Part shown: piece after piece, positions 16,761 to 26,006 of the stretch
Layout of the letters: the number at the start of each line of letters is the position of its first letter
Numbering within the stretch: the first letter of the stretch is position 1
The notes under the pieces: model-generated
The model's input: only the letters and a program-made list of their open reading frames with translations
Told to the model about the DNA's origin: nothing
Database searches by the model: none
Origin: Yoonia litorea
Lineage (GTDB): Bacteria; Pseudomonadota; Alphaproteobacteria; Rhodobacterales; Rhodobacteraceae
NCBI RefSeq assembly: GCF_900114675.1
Contig: NZ_FOZM01000002.1
Span: 372,001-436,000, forward strand
DNA length: 64,000 nucleotides
Reading direction: 5' to 3'
Translations under genes and position numbers: made by a program

Positions 16761-17942
16761 ATGATGACCCGGCTTCTGGCTTTGGTGATGACCTTTTTGC
16801 TGATGGGCCCTGCACTGGCGCAGGACACTGCCCCTGACCGCAGCGCAACCGGCGGGGCGCAGACCCTCGAAGATATTATGGCACGCCAAGCGGGGCTTGC
16901 GGTCAATGATGCCGAGAGGCGAGCCAATGTGGGTGATCCAGACAGTGCCGCCGGCATTGCCGAGCAATTCGGTGTATTGGGTGGGGTCTCTGATCCGGAG
17001 CTTTGGCGTGGTGTCCGCTATGATAGTGCCGATATCACGGTATCTGCCGGTGGTCCTGTTGCTGAAACGCTTGTCCAGTCTACAGGTATGACCTGGTTCG
17101 CCTTCCGTGAAGGGCCCTTGGCGACCTATGGCGGTTGGCTTCTGCTAGGGACGATCGGGGCGCTCATTCTTTTCTATGTCGCGCGGGGCAGGATCCTCGT
17201 CGATGGCGGGATGACGGGCCGCTTTGTGGTGCGCTTTCAGTTCATCGAACGGTTTTCGCATTGGCTTTTGGCTGGATCGTTCATTCTGCTTGGACTGACC
17301 GGTCTTGCGATCCTCTTTGGTCGCAAGGTAATTGCCCCGACATTCGGTCCAGAGGCAAACGCCATGCTGCTCAAATGGGCAATGTATGTGCACAACAATG
17401 TCGCGTGGGCGTTCATTCTGGCATTGGTCATGATTTTTCTGCTCTGGGTTTGGCACAACATACCGAACCGTCTCGATCTGATCTGGTTTGTGCAGGCTGG
17501 CGGGATCATTGGTAAGAACCACCCCCCAGCCAAGAAATTCAACGCAGGTCAGAAAATCATCTTCTGGTCCTGCATCCTGCTCGGCAGCTCGATCGCGGCA
17601 TCTGGCGTTGCATTGCTGTTTCCGTTCGAGGTGAATCTCTTTGCCAAGACCTTTGCGCTCCTCAATGCCACCGGACTGCCGGAACTTGTCGGCTACGGAC
17701 CGCTGCCTGAAGTCCTTGCACCACAAACCGAGATGCAACTGGCGCAAGCGTGGCATGCGATTGTTGCCTTTGTTCTGATGGCCATCATCATCGCGCATAT
17801 CTACATCGGATCTGTCGGCATGGAGGGTGCGTCTGGTGCCATGACCCATGGCGAAGTGGACGAAGCATGGGCACATCAGCACCACTCGATTTGGCTGGAT
17901 GAAGTCAAAGCCAAGCAACAAAACGAAGCACCCGCTGAATAA
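16761..17942 (+). CDS. Formate dehydrogenase gamma subunit (cytochrome b556)
   Basis: This 393-aa membrane protein has a Sec-type signal (MMTRLLALVMTFLLMGPALA) and an extended periplasmic N-terminal region of about 100 residues. The C-terminal part is a diheme cytochrome b domain with about five hydrophobic segments. Candidate heme-ligating His residues are in RFQFIERFSHWLLAGSF, MYVHNNVAW and AWHAIVAFVLMAIIIAHIY. It accepts electrons from the beta subunit and reduces quinone. A GGAGG site sits nine bases before the ATG at 16761. The long N-terminal extension is common in alphaproteobacterial FDH gamma subunits and absent from E. coli FdnI. Confidence 0.92.
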   Translation: MMTRLLALVMTFLLMGPALAQDTAPDRSATGGAQTLEDIMARQAGLAVNDAERRANVGDPDSAAGIAEQFGVLGGVSDPELWRGVRYDSADITVSAGGPVAETLVQSTGMTWFAFREGPLATYGGWLLLGTIGALILFYVARGRILVDGGMTGRFVVRFQFIERFSHWLLAGSFILLGLTGLAILFGRKVIAPTFGPEANAMLLKWAMYVHNNVAWAFILALVMIFLLWVWHNIPNRLDLIWFVQAGGIIGKNHPPAKKFNAGQKIIFWSCILLGSSIAASGVALLFPFEVNLFAKTFALLNATGLPELVGYGPLPEVLAPQTEMQLAQAWHAIVAFVLMAIIIAHIYIGSVGMEGASGAMTHGEVDEAWAHQHHSIWLDEVKAKQQNEAPAE

Positions 17943-17965
17943 GCGGCGGGACTGAGGGATCAACG

Positions 17966-18091
17966 ATGAAACCGATTTTTACCGGATTTGCAGCAATCAT
18001 CCTGATCGGCTTGGGAAGCGCATTCATCCTGCCCGAATTGGGCTGGTCAAGCGCCGAACGGCAATCGAGCGAGAACGTCCGACTAGACTAG
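17966..18091 (+). CDS. Short single-span membrane peptide at the end of the formate dehydrogenase operon
   Basis: This 41-codon ORF lies 23 bases after the gamma subunit stop. It starts MKPIFTGFAAIILIGLGSAF and then has a short polar tail (PELGWSSAERQSSENVRLD). One hydrophobic helix of about 18 residues is followed by a charged end, as in small subunits that dock to membrane complexes. A GAGGG element lies about eight bases before the ATG. I do not recognise a family. It may be an accessory subunit of the complex or an unrelated small membrane protein; gene status rests on position, ribosome site and composition. Confidence 0.55.
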   Translation: MKPIFTGFAAIILIGLGSAFILPELGWSSAERQSSENVRLD

Positions 18092-18104
18092 CGCGCGATC
18101 GACG

Positions 18105-18842
18105 TCACGTTCTGTAGCGTTCAGTGAAACGGCGCAGGATTTCGCCCGGAACGGTAACGTCGGCGGCTTTGCAGACTTCGATCAGCCGGTCGGCATCTTC
18201 CGGCGGGAAATAGCCATGATTGCGGTAGACCCTGATCCGTTTTGCAAAGTCGTCTGAGTCCGCTTCTGGATGGAACTGCGTGGCATAAACATTCTGACCG
18301 AAGCGTAGCATCTGGATCGGACAACTCTCTGATCCAAGCAGGTGCACGGTTCCGTTGGGCAAGCTCTGAACAGCCTCTTTGTGGCCGACAAAGGCGGAAA
18401 AACTGTTTTCCAGCCCGTCCAGCAAAGGGTCTGCTTCAGCGCCTTCGATCACTGTGCAGAGCGTCGGACCTACCGCCTCGGCATAATTTTCTTTGCTCAC
18501 ATTGCCGCCAAGATGATGTGCAAGGATGCCAAGCCCGTAGCAACACCCCATAAACGGGTGATCTTCTTTCGTGATCTGAGGCATCAGACCGAGAATTTGC
18601 CGCTCAATCCTTGCGTCCATCTCTGACTTCTCATCAGGCGCATCGCTGATACATCCGGGCCCACCGCCGACGATCACACCGGAGTAGTCGCGAACGTCGA
18701 TGTCTTCGGGAAGTTCTTCGCGATCCAGACACACACGCACCGTCTCATCGGCCGTCAGGCCGCACTTGTTCAGAATTGCCGCATATTCGTCGTCAGATGC
18801 ATCTTTTTCTGGACGGAGTTGGAGGATCAAGAACGGCTTCAT
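18105..18842 (-). CDS. Class I glutamine amidotransferase (GMP synthase-like domain protein)
   Basis: This 245-aa protein has the triad of class I glutamine amidotransferases. The nucleophile is Cys101 in FMGCCYGLGILAHHLGG, and the His and Glu lie in ATQFHPEADSDDF (about residues 189-201). The oxyanion strand GVIVGGGPGCISD is also present. There is no synthetase domain, so it is a free-standing glutaminase-like enzyme of the GATase1_GMP_Synthase_Like type; its acceptor is unknown. It converges with the fdh operon and lies 81 bp downstream of a LysR gene on the same strand. Confidence 0.88.
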   Translation of the reverse strand: MKPFLILQLRPEKDASDDEYAAILNKCGLTADETVRVCLDREELPEDIDVRDYSGVIVGGGPGCISDAPDEKSEMDARIERQILGLMPQITKEDHPFMGCCYGLGILAHHLGGNVSKENYAEAVGPTLCTVIEGAEADPLLDGLENSFSAFVGHKEAVQSLPNGTVHLLGSESCPIQMLRFGQNVYATQFHPEADSDDFAKRIRVYRNHGYFPPEDADRLIEVCKAADVTVPGEILRRFTERYRT

Positions 18843-18923
18843 CGGTGGTCGGCATCTCTTCTGACAAGTTCGATTGAAACCTAGTCAAAGTCCCATGCCG
18901 ATTCCAGCCGCGCGACCCGAATG

Positions 18924-19799
18924 TCAGACTATTTCGCATTTGCCGCAAAGGCAGCGGTTTGGCGACGGAAAAACAGTTTTCAGCCATGCCCTCGTCGCCG
19001 CGATCACCGGATCGTTCTTCCGCGTTTCGTAAAACACAAACCACAGCCCGCGTCGCACCAGCAAATGCTGGTTATCTTTCTCGACTGGTTCCAGCGCAGG
19101 GAAATCTCTGGCGATGCAGGTTGGGACGATGCATGACAGACCCGTCGCTTCTGCCGCTTTGGCAATCGCACGGAAGGTATCCAGTCGGAAGCGTGGATCG
19201 CGACCAAAGTGGGTTTCGGCAAGTGTGACTTCGGCCAGTCCCCGATACGCCGGAGGAAGCCCTATCCAATCAGAGTCGCTGCCGCCATGTGGGCGATAGA
19301 TGCCGACATTACAGTTCGCAAGTTTCGCACGCGCAATGCCGGGTGTCTCTGGTCGCGATAGCCGCAAAGCCACATCAGCCTCGCCGCGTTCAACGGCAGT
19401 TGTCCTGTCGCTTGCCTCAAGATTGACTGCCGATTGCGGGTTGTCGGCATACCACTGCCCGATTGCCGGCGCGAGGTGGTCGCTGATGATGAAGGATGAA
19501 GTGTTGATCGTCACGGTGCCGCGAAATTCGCTTCCGTCTTCGAGGTTCTTGAGCATGAAGCCAAGGTTTGCCTGAGCGGTTTCTGCAATCCTTAACAGGT
19601 CCTGCCCGGCGTCTGTCAGTTCCCACTTGTTGCCGACAGGCATCAGCACTGGCTGGCCGATTTCTTCGTTGATGGCTTCGATGTGGCGGGCAACTGTGCT
19701 GCTCGTGATCCCCTGCTTTCGCGCAGCCGCACGGTAAGAACCCGCCTCGGCGACCGAGAGAAATGTCTGTAACTGACCCCAGGATCGAAAGCGTCTCAT
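18924..19799 (-). CDS. LysR-family transcriptional regulator
   Basis: This 291-aa regulator has an N-terminal winged helix-turn-helix. LQTFLSVAEAGSYRAAARKQGITSS at about residues 10-35 is the DNA-binding part, followed by the dimerisation helix and a LysR substrate domain beginning about residue 90 (TVTINTSSFIISDHLAP). The C-terminal 15 residues contain CLCGKC, unusual for the family. The target is unclear because no divergent gene lies beside it. The nearest same-strand genes are the amidotransferase downstream and a TetR gene upstream. Confidence 0.9.
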   Translation of the reverse strand: MRRFRSWGQLQTFLSVAEAGSYRAAARKQGITSSTVARHIEAINEEIGQPVLMPVGNKWELTDAGQDLLRIAETAQANLGFMLKNLEDGSEFRGTVTINTSSFIISDHLAPAIGQWYADNPQSAVNLEASDRTTAVERGEADVALRLSRPETPGIARAKLANCNVGIYRPHGGSDSDWIGLPPAYRGLAEVTLAETHFGRDPRFRLDTFRAIAKAAEATGLSCIVPTCIARDFPALEPVEKDNQHLLVRRGLWFVFYETRKNDPVIAATRAWLKTVFPSPNRCLCGKCEIV

Positions 19800-19997
19800 G
19801 CGCGAAGTTTTTCATTCTTGCGCTTTAGTGGCCACTAGGCCCCTGACCAAAAGGTCAGGTCGGAGTGTTTGATTTTTGAGAGGGGGTGGCTGATTTTTGG
19901 ATGTGTGTGTGCCACTGGTGTTGCGTTAATTCTCCCTAAGTCACTCACGGCAACTTGCCAGCAAGGCCACGACCTGCCTGAAGCGCCCGCGCCAGGA

Positions 19998-20642
19998 TCA
20001 AGGGCGGCTTTGCTGGCTTTGCCGTTTGAGCACCCCATGCAACATCATCTCAGTATGCGCAGCGATGAAACTGTCGCGGTCGATTGGACCGTGCATCTGA
20101 AAGACCATGCTGTGGATTGCATAGAAAATCGCCGGCGCAATCACGACCTGCGGATTATTAACGATCGGTGACGGATCAACTTCGCCGCGCGCGACTCCTC
20201 GCTCCAAAATTGTGCGGAGGAGCGACGTTCCGCGCTGGATTGCCATTGCATGATAACGTTCCACGACCTTGGGAATGCGATCTCCTTCAGCAACCATGAT
20301 CTTGAGAAGAGTTTGTGCGCGCCCGTCCACGAATTGGTCGTAGATCGCCGTCAAAAGATGGGTCAGCAGTTCTGCGGTCGTGCCTTGAAACCCAGCAAGG
20401 GTGGTTTCGTTTTCAGCCAAAACCTCAATGACGTGCTTTTCCGCGGCGGCAAGAAATAACGCCTCTTTGCTTTCGTAATAAAGGTAGATCGTCCCCTTTG
20501 CGATCCCGGCAGCCTTGGCAATGCGGTCAAGGCGGGCGCGTTCAAACCCATGTTCGGCAAATTCGTCGATACCCGCATCAATGATCTCACTCGGGCGTGC
20601 ATCTTTACGACGTTGAGCACGTGGTCGTCCTGCGTTTGGCAT
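19998..20642 (-). CDS. TetR/AcrR-family repressor of the adjacent RND pump
   Basis: This 214-aa protein carries an N-terminal helix-turn-helix (IIDAGIDEFAEHGFERARLDRIAKAAGIAKGT over about residues 20-51, with the recognition helix ending YLYYESKEALF). The C-terminal helical ligand domain is of the AcrR/TetR_C type. It is transcribed divergently from the RND adaptor gene. Two dyads with TACTGAC and ATGACTC half-sites lie in the gap and are its likely operators. The inducer is unknown. Confidence 0.9.
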   Translation of the reverse strand: MPNAGRPRAQRRKDARPSEIIDAGIDEFAEHGFERARLDRIAKAAGIAKGTIYLYYESKEALFLAAAEKHVIEVLAENETTLAGFQGTTAELLTHLLTAIYDQFVDGRAQTLLKIMVAEGDRIPKVVERYHAMAIQRGTSLLRTILERGVARGEVDPSPIVNNPQVVIAPAIFYAIHSMVFQMHGPIDRDSFIAAHTEMMLHGVLKRQSQQSRP

Positions 20643-20738
20643 CGGCTCTTTCCTGCTCTTCCCTTTGATCTGCGTCGATCAGCTGTGAAAATTCATCCAA
20701 TTTCTGCACCGCCGCGTAGAAATTACAAGTTTACCATT

Positions 20739-20778
20739 TACTGACCGGCAAGTCAGTATTAAATGACTCGTGAGTCAT
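20739..20778. promoter_or_regulatory. Tandem TetR-type dyad operators
   Basis: Two inverted repeats lie in tandem before the RND adaptor gene. One is TACTGAC-N6-GTCAGTA at 20739-20758 and the other ATGACTC-GT-GAGTCAT at 20763-20778. They have related TGACT/AGTCA cores and lie between the TetR gene and the adaptor ribosome site, so binding would block the adaptor transcript and possibly tetR itself. Confidence 0.7.
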
Positions 20779-20795
20779 TAAGGAAGGATTGTGCG

Positions 20796-22001
20796 ATGCG
20801 CAAGGTTTTCAAGTTCATCGGGACGGCAATCAGGGAGTTGTTCTGGATCACAGCAGCGGTCGCAATCCTGGCTGGTGGCTATTTTGGCTTCCAGTATCTT
20901 GGTGACAACCGTGAGATTGTTGAGGCTGAACCAGCGGCGCGTCCAATTACTCTGGTCGAAACTGCTGGCTTCGAGGCCGTTTCGGGACCTCTGCCTATTC
21001 GTGGTGAGGGGTTTGTAGAACCATTTCGCACCGTAGCGCTGTCAGCGCCGACGGGGGGCCGTATCGTCGCTTTGCACCCCGCGATCACAAGTCGCGGCAA
21101 GTTTTCTGAAGGTGACGTGCTTGTTGAAATCGAAGCCAACACAGAGCGGGCGCAGATTGAACAAGCAAAAGCATCAATCGCAGCGACGGAAGCGCGGTTG
21201 GACCTGATAGAGACGCAGCTGGACCGCGCCAATAACCTGCTGGAGCGCAATGCAATTTCCCAAGCCGCTGTCGACGACCTTCTGGGCCAGCAAGAAGAGG
21301 TGAGAGCCAACCTTGAAGGACAGAGAGCGCAGCTTGTCTCCGCTGAAATCGCTTTGGAGAACAAGATCGTTCGCGCACCATTTGACGGGACTGTTCAGAC
21401 AAAAGAAGCAGAAATCGGCAATGTTGTCGCTGGTGGCAGCCCGATTGCGCGCATCTATACCGATGATCAGATGGAAGTCAGTGTCGCGATCCGTGAAAGC
21501 GATGCCGCACTTATTCCGGGACTGTTCGAGGGCCAGCCTGCACCCGCGACCGTCGAAATTCGCTTTGCCGGTGTCACCGAAGCCTGGAGTGCCGAAGTCG
21601 TTCGGATTGATCCTTCGCTTGATCCGCAAACCCGCACGTTGACGGCGACTGTTGCCTTGGGTGACCGTAACGAAAGCGCCAACGCGCTGCCGTCAGGTGC
21701 GCCGCCAGCGCTGATCAACGCATTTGCAGAAGTTGTGATTGATGGCATCCAGCCGAAAGAGACCTATGCCATCCCGTCAACCGCGCTGCGCAATGGTGGC
21801 CAGATTTGGTTGCTGCGAGATGATGCGCTGGTGATCCATCCTGCCACTCTTGTCCATGTCGATGGCGAAACATCGTTTGTTCGCGTCGAGAATCTCGATC
21901 CTGATGACCGCTTGATTCTCACCTCGCTTGCTGCACCGCAGCCTGGCAAAGCACTGCGTGATATCGCTGACGAATCGCGCACCTCGCAAAACGACGCCTA
22001 G
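20796..22001 (+). CDS. RND efflux periplasmic adaptor subunit (HlyD/MFP family)
   Basis: This 401-aa membrane-fusion protein has an N-terminal membrane anchor (about residues 10-30, ITAAVAILAGGYFGFQYLG). It then has a lipoyl-like half, an alpha-helical hairpin (about residues 105-185, rich in Glu, Ala and Gln) and beta-barrel domains. It would bridge the inner-membrane RND permease and an outer-membrane channel. The ATG at 20796 has AAGGAAGGA eight bases upstream; an upstream ATG at 20763 falls inside a TetR operator and is rejected. No TolC-like gene is present in the window. Confidence 0.9.
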   Translation: MRKVFKFIGTAIRELFWITAAVAILAGGYFGFQYLGDNREIVEAEPAARPITLVETAGFEAVSGPLPIRGEGFVEPFRTVALSAPTGGRIVALHPAITSRGKFSEGDVLVEIEANTERAQIEQAKASIAATEARLDLIETQLDRANNLLERNAISQAAVDDLLGQQEEVRANLEGQRAQLVSAEIALENKIVRAPFDGTVQTKEAEIGNVVAGGSPIARIYTDDQMEVSVAIRESDAALIPGLFEGQPAPATVEIRFAGVTEAWSAEVVRIDPSLDPQTRTLTATVALGDRNESANALPSGAPPALINAFAEVVIDGIQPKETYAIPSTALRNGGQIWLLRDDALVIHPATLVHVDGETSFVRVENLDPDDRLILTSLAAPQPGKALRDIADESRTSQNDA

Positions 22002-22011
22002 GAGACTGATC

Positions 22012-25000
22012 GTGAACGCAGCAATCCGATGGATGACAGAGCACCCGGTCGCGGCGTGGCTTTCGATGATCCTGCTCGTAGGCATGGGGGCGATTACGGC
22101 CACCAACCTGCCGCAGAAGACATTTCCTGAATTCGCCCTTGATGCGGTTTCGATCTCGGTAAGCTATCCCGGGGCGTCACCATCAGAGATTCAAGCCAGC
22201 ATCGTGCAGCCAATCGAGGACGAATTGAGCGGTGTTGACGGTATCGACGATATCACCGCCAATATCTCCGAAGGGCGGGGCGGTGTTACCGTAACCTTTC
22301 TTGACGGTGAAGACATCGAAACCAAACTCGATGAGATCAAAACCGAGATCGATGGCATCAACGTCTTTCCAGAAGATGCTGATGATCCCGTCGTCGTACG
22401 AGCCGACAATTCGACACGGGTTCTTGAGATCGCGCTTCACGGAAGCGCCACTGAACGTGTTCTCAAAGAAGAAGCAAGACGGCTCAAAGATGAGCTGACC
22501 TCACTTGACGGCATCTCATTTGCCGAAGTCACGAACGTCCGCGACTACGAAGTCAGCATCGAGATCGACCGCAACACACTGCGTGCCTATGGCATGTCAC
22601 TCGATGAGGTCGCGCGGATCATCGGGGTAAACTCGCTTGAGTTGCCTGGCGGTTCGATTGAGACAGAAAGCCTTTCGATCCCGATCCGGACGCTGGGGCG
22701 CAACTACACGCGCGCGGATTTCGAAAACATCGTGATCCGTGCAAATGAAAATGGGGCACAGGTCTACCTGCGCGATATTGCAACGGTCAGCGATGGATTT
22801 GAGGACAGTGACCTGTCTTCACGTTTCAACGGGGACCCTTCGGTTTCGGTAAATGTCTACCGCGTTGGCGATGAGCAGATCCTGCGCATTGTCGAATTAG
22901 CACAAGAACATCTGCGCACAGAATTCCGTCCATCGCTGGAGGAAGGGATCGAAGCAACCGTCTGGCAGAACGAAGGCACGCAGCTTCAGTCTCGCATTGA
23001 CCTGCTTACAAAGAATGCTTTTGTCGGTCTGGCTTTGGTCATTCTCTGCCTTGCGCTATTCCTCGACGTCCGGCTGGCATTCTGGTCTGCGATGGGGATC
23101 GGGATCAGCTTTGCGGCCACCTTCATTGTCATGGGCGCCCTGGGTATGTCGATCAATATGATCTCGCTCTTTGGTTTCATCCTCGCCATCGGGATCGTCG
23201 TCGATAATGCCATCGTGGTGTCAGAAAATATCTACAAGAACGGCGAACGTGGTCTGGCCCCGATGGAGGCCGCGGTTAAAGGCACGCAGCGGATCGCAGT
23301 TCCTGTTATCTTTTCCACGCTGACAACGCTGGTCGCTTTCTGGCCGTTGCTGCAGATGCCCGCACCGTTGGGATCGTTTCTGGGTGATATTCCCACGGTT
23401 GTGATGATCGTTCTCACACTGTCGATGCTGCAGGCCTTGCTGATCTTGCCGCGCAATTTGTCAAACCTCGATATCGGCCCGAATTATCGGCCCAACCTCG
23501 TGTTCCGCTTCATCGGCGGGATCCGGTCTGTGATTGACCGCGGGCTGAAATGGTTCATCAAATACCCCCTCGATGCGATGCTGCGGTTTTGTGTAAACCG
23601 GATTTTTATCCCGATTGCGGGCGTCATCGCGCTGATGATGCTGACAATCGGTCTGATCTCGTACGGTTACGTCCGCTTTAGCTTCTTCCCCGAAATCCAG
23701 GGTGAGTTTGTCACGGCGGCCGTCGAGATGAATGATGGCACCACATTTGAGCGGACCGAAGATGTCGCTGAAGGTTTGCGACAAGCCGCGCTGCGCGGCG
23801 GCGACAGGTTACAGGACACCTTGCCAAGTGATGCACCAACTGTGGTTGTTGGCCAATATACGGTTGTCGGTATCGGCGCGGGTGGTGGCGGACCCGTTGG
23901 TGGCGCACCGCCTGTCTCCCCGACGATTGCACAAGTTGTCGTCGAGGTGACCGAAGCTTCTGCCCGTGACTGGGAAACTGCAGCCTTTGAACGGCTGTGG
24001 CGTGAAGAGGTTGGGCAGATTGCAGGGGTCAATACGCTGACAATTTCCTCATCACTTGTGGATGCGGGCGATGCGATTTCGGTTGAGCTTTCATTGCCGG
24101 GCGATGCAGACATCACACCCGTCGTCGAAGAGTTGCGCGCTGGTCTAGAGAATATTCCAGGGGTGTTCCAAATCCTCGACGACAACTCGTCGGGTAAACT
24201 GGAATATACACTCGCGCTGAAGCCCGAAGCGCGCCTTTACGGCGTGACGCTGCAGGATCTGGCGCTTCAGACGCGAAATGGCTTCTTCGGGATTGAGGCG
24301 ACGACCGTTCAGCGTGGCCAAGATAATGTAGCGGTCATGGTCCGTTATCCGTCTGAAGATCGCGACAGTTTGGCCGATCTTCTCGACACCCGCATTTCGA
24401 CGCCAAGCGGTGATCTGATACCGCTTTCTACTGTTGCAACACTGGCTGAGGGTTTGGCACCTTCGGAGATCCTCAGACGCAACGGGCGTCAGGTGACGAC
24501 TGTCACCGCCGATGTTGACGAAAGCATCATCACTAACGGTGAAGCCAACCGTATCATCCGTGAAGAGTTGCTGCCGCCATTGATTGCGGCAAACCCGGGC
24601 TTGAATGCAAGCTTCGGCGGTGAACAGGAAACCCAAGGAGACGCGCAAGCAGCACTGGGTCAGGCACTTGGCATCGCTCTTTTCGTGATCTTCGCGCTTT
24701 TGGCGCTGATCTTCCGCAGTTTCGTGCAACCACTTGTTGTTATGCTGGCAATTCCGCTCGGCCTGATTGGTGCGGTGACCGGTCACTTGATCCTCGGCAT
24801 TCCGCTTGGTCTTTTGAGCTTCTTCGGCATTATCGGTCTGGCTGGAGTTGTGATCAACAACAGCCTCGTCATGATCGATCTTTACAACGAGTATCTGGCC
24901 AAAGGGTATGCGGTTAAAGACGCTGTTGTCGAAGGTACAAAGGACCGGTTCCGCCCGATCCTGCTGACATCGGTTACGACCTTCCTCGGGGTGTATCCGT

Positions 25001-25269
25001 TGATCATGGAGACATCGCTACAGGCGCAGTTCCTGATCCCGCTGGCTGTGTCGATCGGGTATGGTGTTCTGATCGGGACCGTGGTGATCGTTTTTGCCAT
25101 CCCGGCTGTCTTCATGCTGGTACACAACATTACCGCTGGTGTGAAAGCTGTTGCACGTGCACTGGGTGGGCAGGAGGCAGACGACGGGCAAACGGTAAGC
25201 GACGAGCCTGAACCTGAAGCGGCACCCCAAATGCGCCCGATCCATACACCGCTCAAAGCTGCGGAGTAG
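22012..25269 (+). CDS. RND efflux transporter permease (AcrB/MdtB-like)
   Basis: This 1085-aa protein has the duplicated RND plan: 12 predicted membrane helices with two large periplasmic loops. The TM4 proton-relay acid lies in LAIGIVVDNAIVVSENIY (about residue 400), and the second half has GLAGVVINNSLVMIDLYNEY. GTG at 22012 is the preferred start because TAGGAGA precedes it and it begins VNAAIRWMTEHPVAAW like homologues. It lies 10 bases after the adaptor stop. Substrate cannot be told from sequence; heavy-metal efflux would usually show charged TM4 residues, which are not obvious here. Confidence 0.92.
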   Translation: MNAAIRWMTEHPVAAWLSMILLVGMGAITATNLPQKTFPEFALDAVSISVSYPGASPSEIQASIVQPIEDELSGVDGIDDITANISEGRGGVTVTFLDGEDIETKLDEIKTEIDGINVFPEDADDPVVVRADNSTRVLEIALHGSATERVLKEEARRLKDELTSLDGISFAEVTNVRDYEVSIEIDRNTLRAYGMSLDEVARIIGVNSLELPGGSIETESLSIPIRTLGRNYTRADFENIVIRANENGAQVYLRDIATVSDGFEDSDLSSRFNGDPSVSVNVYRVGDEQILRIVELAQEHLRTEFRPSLEEGIEATVWQNEGTQLQSRIDLLTKNAFVGLALVILCLALFLDVRLAFWSAMGIGISFAATFIVMGALGMSINMISLFGFILAIGIVVDNAIVVSENIYKNGERGLAPMEAAVKGTQRIAVPVIFSTLTTLVAFWPLLQMPAPLGSFLGDIPTVVMIVLTLSMLQALLILPRNLSNLDIGPNYRPNLVFRFIGGIRSVIDRGLKWFIKYPLDAMLRFCVNRIFIPIAGVIALMMLTIGLISYGYVRFSFFPEIQGEFVTAAVEMNDGTTFERTEDVAEGLRQAALRGGDRLQDTLPSDAPTVVVGQYTVVGIGAGGGGPVGGAPPVSPTIAQVVVEVTEASARDWETAAFERLWREEVGQIAGVNTLTISSSLVDAGDAISVELSLPGDADITPVVEELRAGLENIPGVFQILDDNSSGKLEYTLALKPEARLYGVTLQDLALQTRNGFFGIEATTVQRGQDNVAVMVRYPSEDRDSLADLLDTRISTPSGDLIPLSTVATLAEGLAPSEILRRNGRQVTTVTADVDESIITNGEANRIIREELLPPLIAANPGLNASFGGEQETQGDAQAALGQALGIALFVIFALLALIFRSFVQPLVVMLAIPLGLIGAVTGHLILGIPLGLLSFFGIIGLAGVVINNSLVMIDLYNEYLAKGYAVKDAVVEGTKDRFRPILLTSVTTFLGVYPLIMETSLQAQFLIPLAVSIGYGVLIGTVVIVFAIPAVFMLVHNITAGVKAVARALGGQEADDGQTVSDEPEPEAAPQMRPIHTPLKAAE

Positions 25270-25274
25270 CGAAG

Positions 25275-26006
25275 CTACTTGATCGCCCGCGCGAGGAAAG
25301 CCTGTGTGTCAGCCTCGCGCGGAGCGGTAAACAAGGTAGAGGGAGGGCCCTCTTCGATGATCTTGCCGTCCTTCAGAAAGCAGACCTTATCCGCGGCTTG
25401 TCTGGCAAACTCCATCTCATGTGTAGCAAGGATCATGGTCATCCCTTCGGCTTTGAGCTGCAAGAGCACGTCGAGAACCTCTCCCACCAATTGCGGGTCA
25501 AGCGCCGAGGTGATCTCATCAAACAGCATCACGTCAGGCCGCATCGCCAATGCGCGAACAATTGCGACCCGCTGCTGCTGACCGCCTGAAAGCTGATCTG
25601 GATAATTGCCCATCCGGTCAGCCAACCCGAACCGGACGAAGAGGCCCTCGATTTCCTGCCTGTCACTTTCGCTGTTCTGTCCCTTCACCAATCGTGGAGC
25701 GAGCAAAGCGTTTTCTAGCGCGGTCATGTGGGGAAAAAGATTGTAGCTTTGGAAGACCATGCCAATGCGGGACCGGACTGTCTGCGGATCAAGTCCGGGA
25801 ACGGTGATATCTTCACCATCCAGTCGGATCTCACCGTCTTCGATGACTTCGAGCAAGTTGATGCACCGCAACAGTGTTGATTTGCCGCCTCCGGATGCGC
25901 CGATCAAGCAAACCATCTGCCCCTCTTCCACATCCAGATCGATCCCATCACAGACCGTCGCATCGCCAAACCGTTTCACAACGCCGCGCAGCGCTAGCTT
26001 TGCCAT
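25275..26006 (-). CDS. Polar amino-acid ABC transporter, ATP-binding protein
   Basis: This 243-aa ATPase of the GlnQ/HisP type has Walker A GASGGGKSTLLRCINLLE, the signature LSGGQQQRVAIVRAL, Walker B VMLFDEITSALDPQ and a switch-His LATHEMEFAR. It energises uptake through the permease encoded just upstream, whose stop abuts its start. The convergent RND permease gene stops only five bases away, and a small hairpin sits between the two stops. Confidence 0.93.
   Translation of the reverse strand: MAKLALRGVVKRFGDATVCDGIDLDVEEGQMVCLIGASGGGKSTLLRCINLLEVIEDGEIRLDGEDITVPGLDPQTVRSRIGMVFQSYNLFPHMTALENALLAPRLVKGQNSESDRQEIEGLFVRFGLADRMGNYPDQLSGGQQQRVAIVRALAMRPDVMLFDEITSALDPQLVGEVLDVLLQLKAEGMTMILATHEMEFARQAADKVCFLKDGKIIEEGPPSTLFTAPREADTQAFLARAIK

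Noticed and set aside
25265-25279. Hairpin AGTAGC-GAA-GCTACT between convergent stop codons
   Set aside because: Only six base pairs and no T tract, so not called as a terminator.
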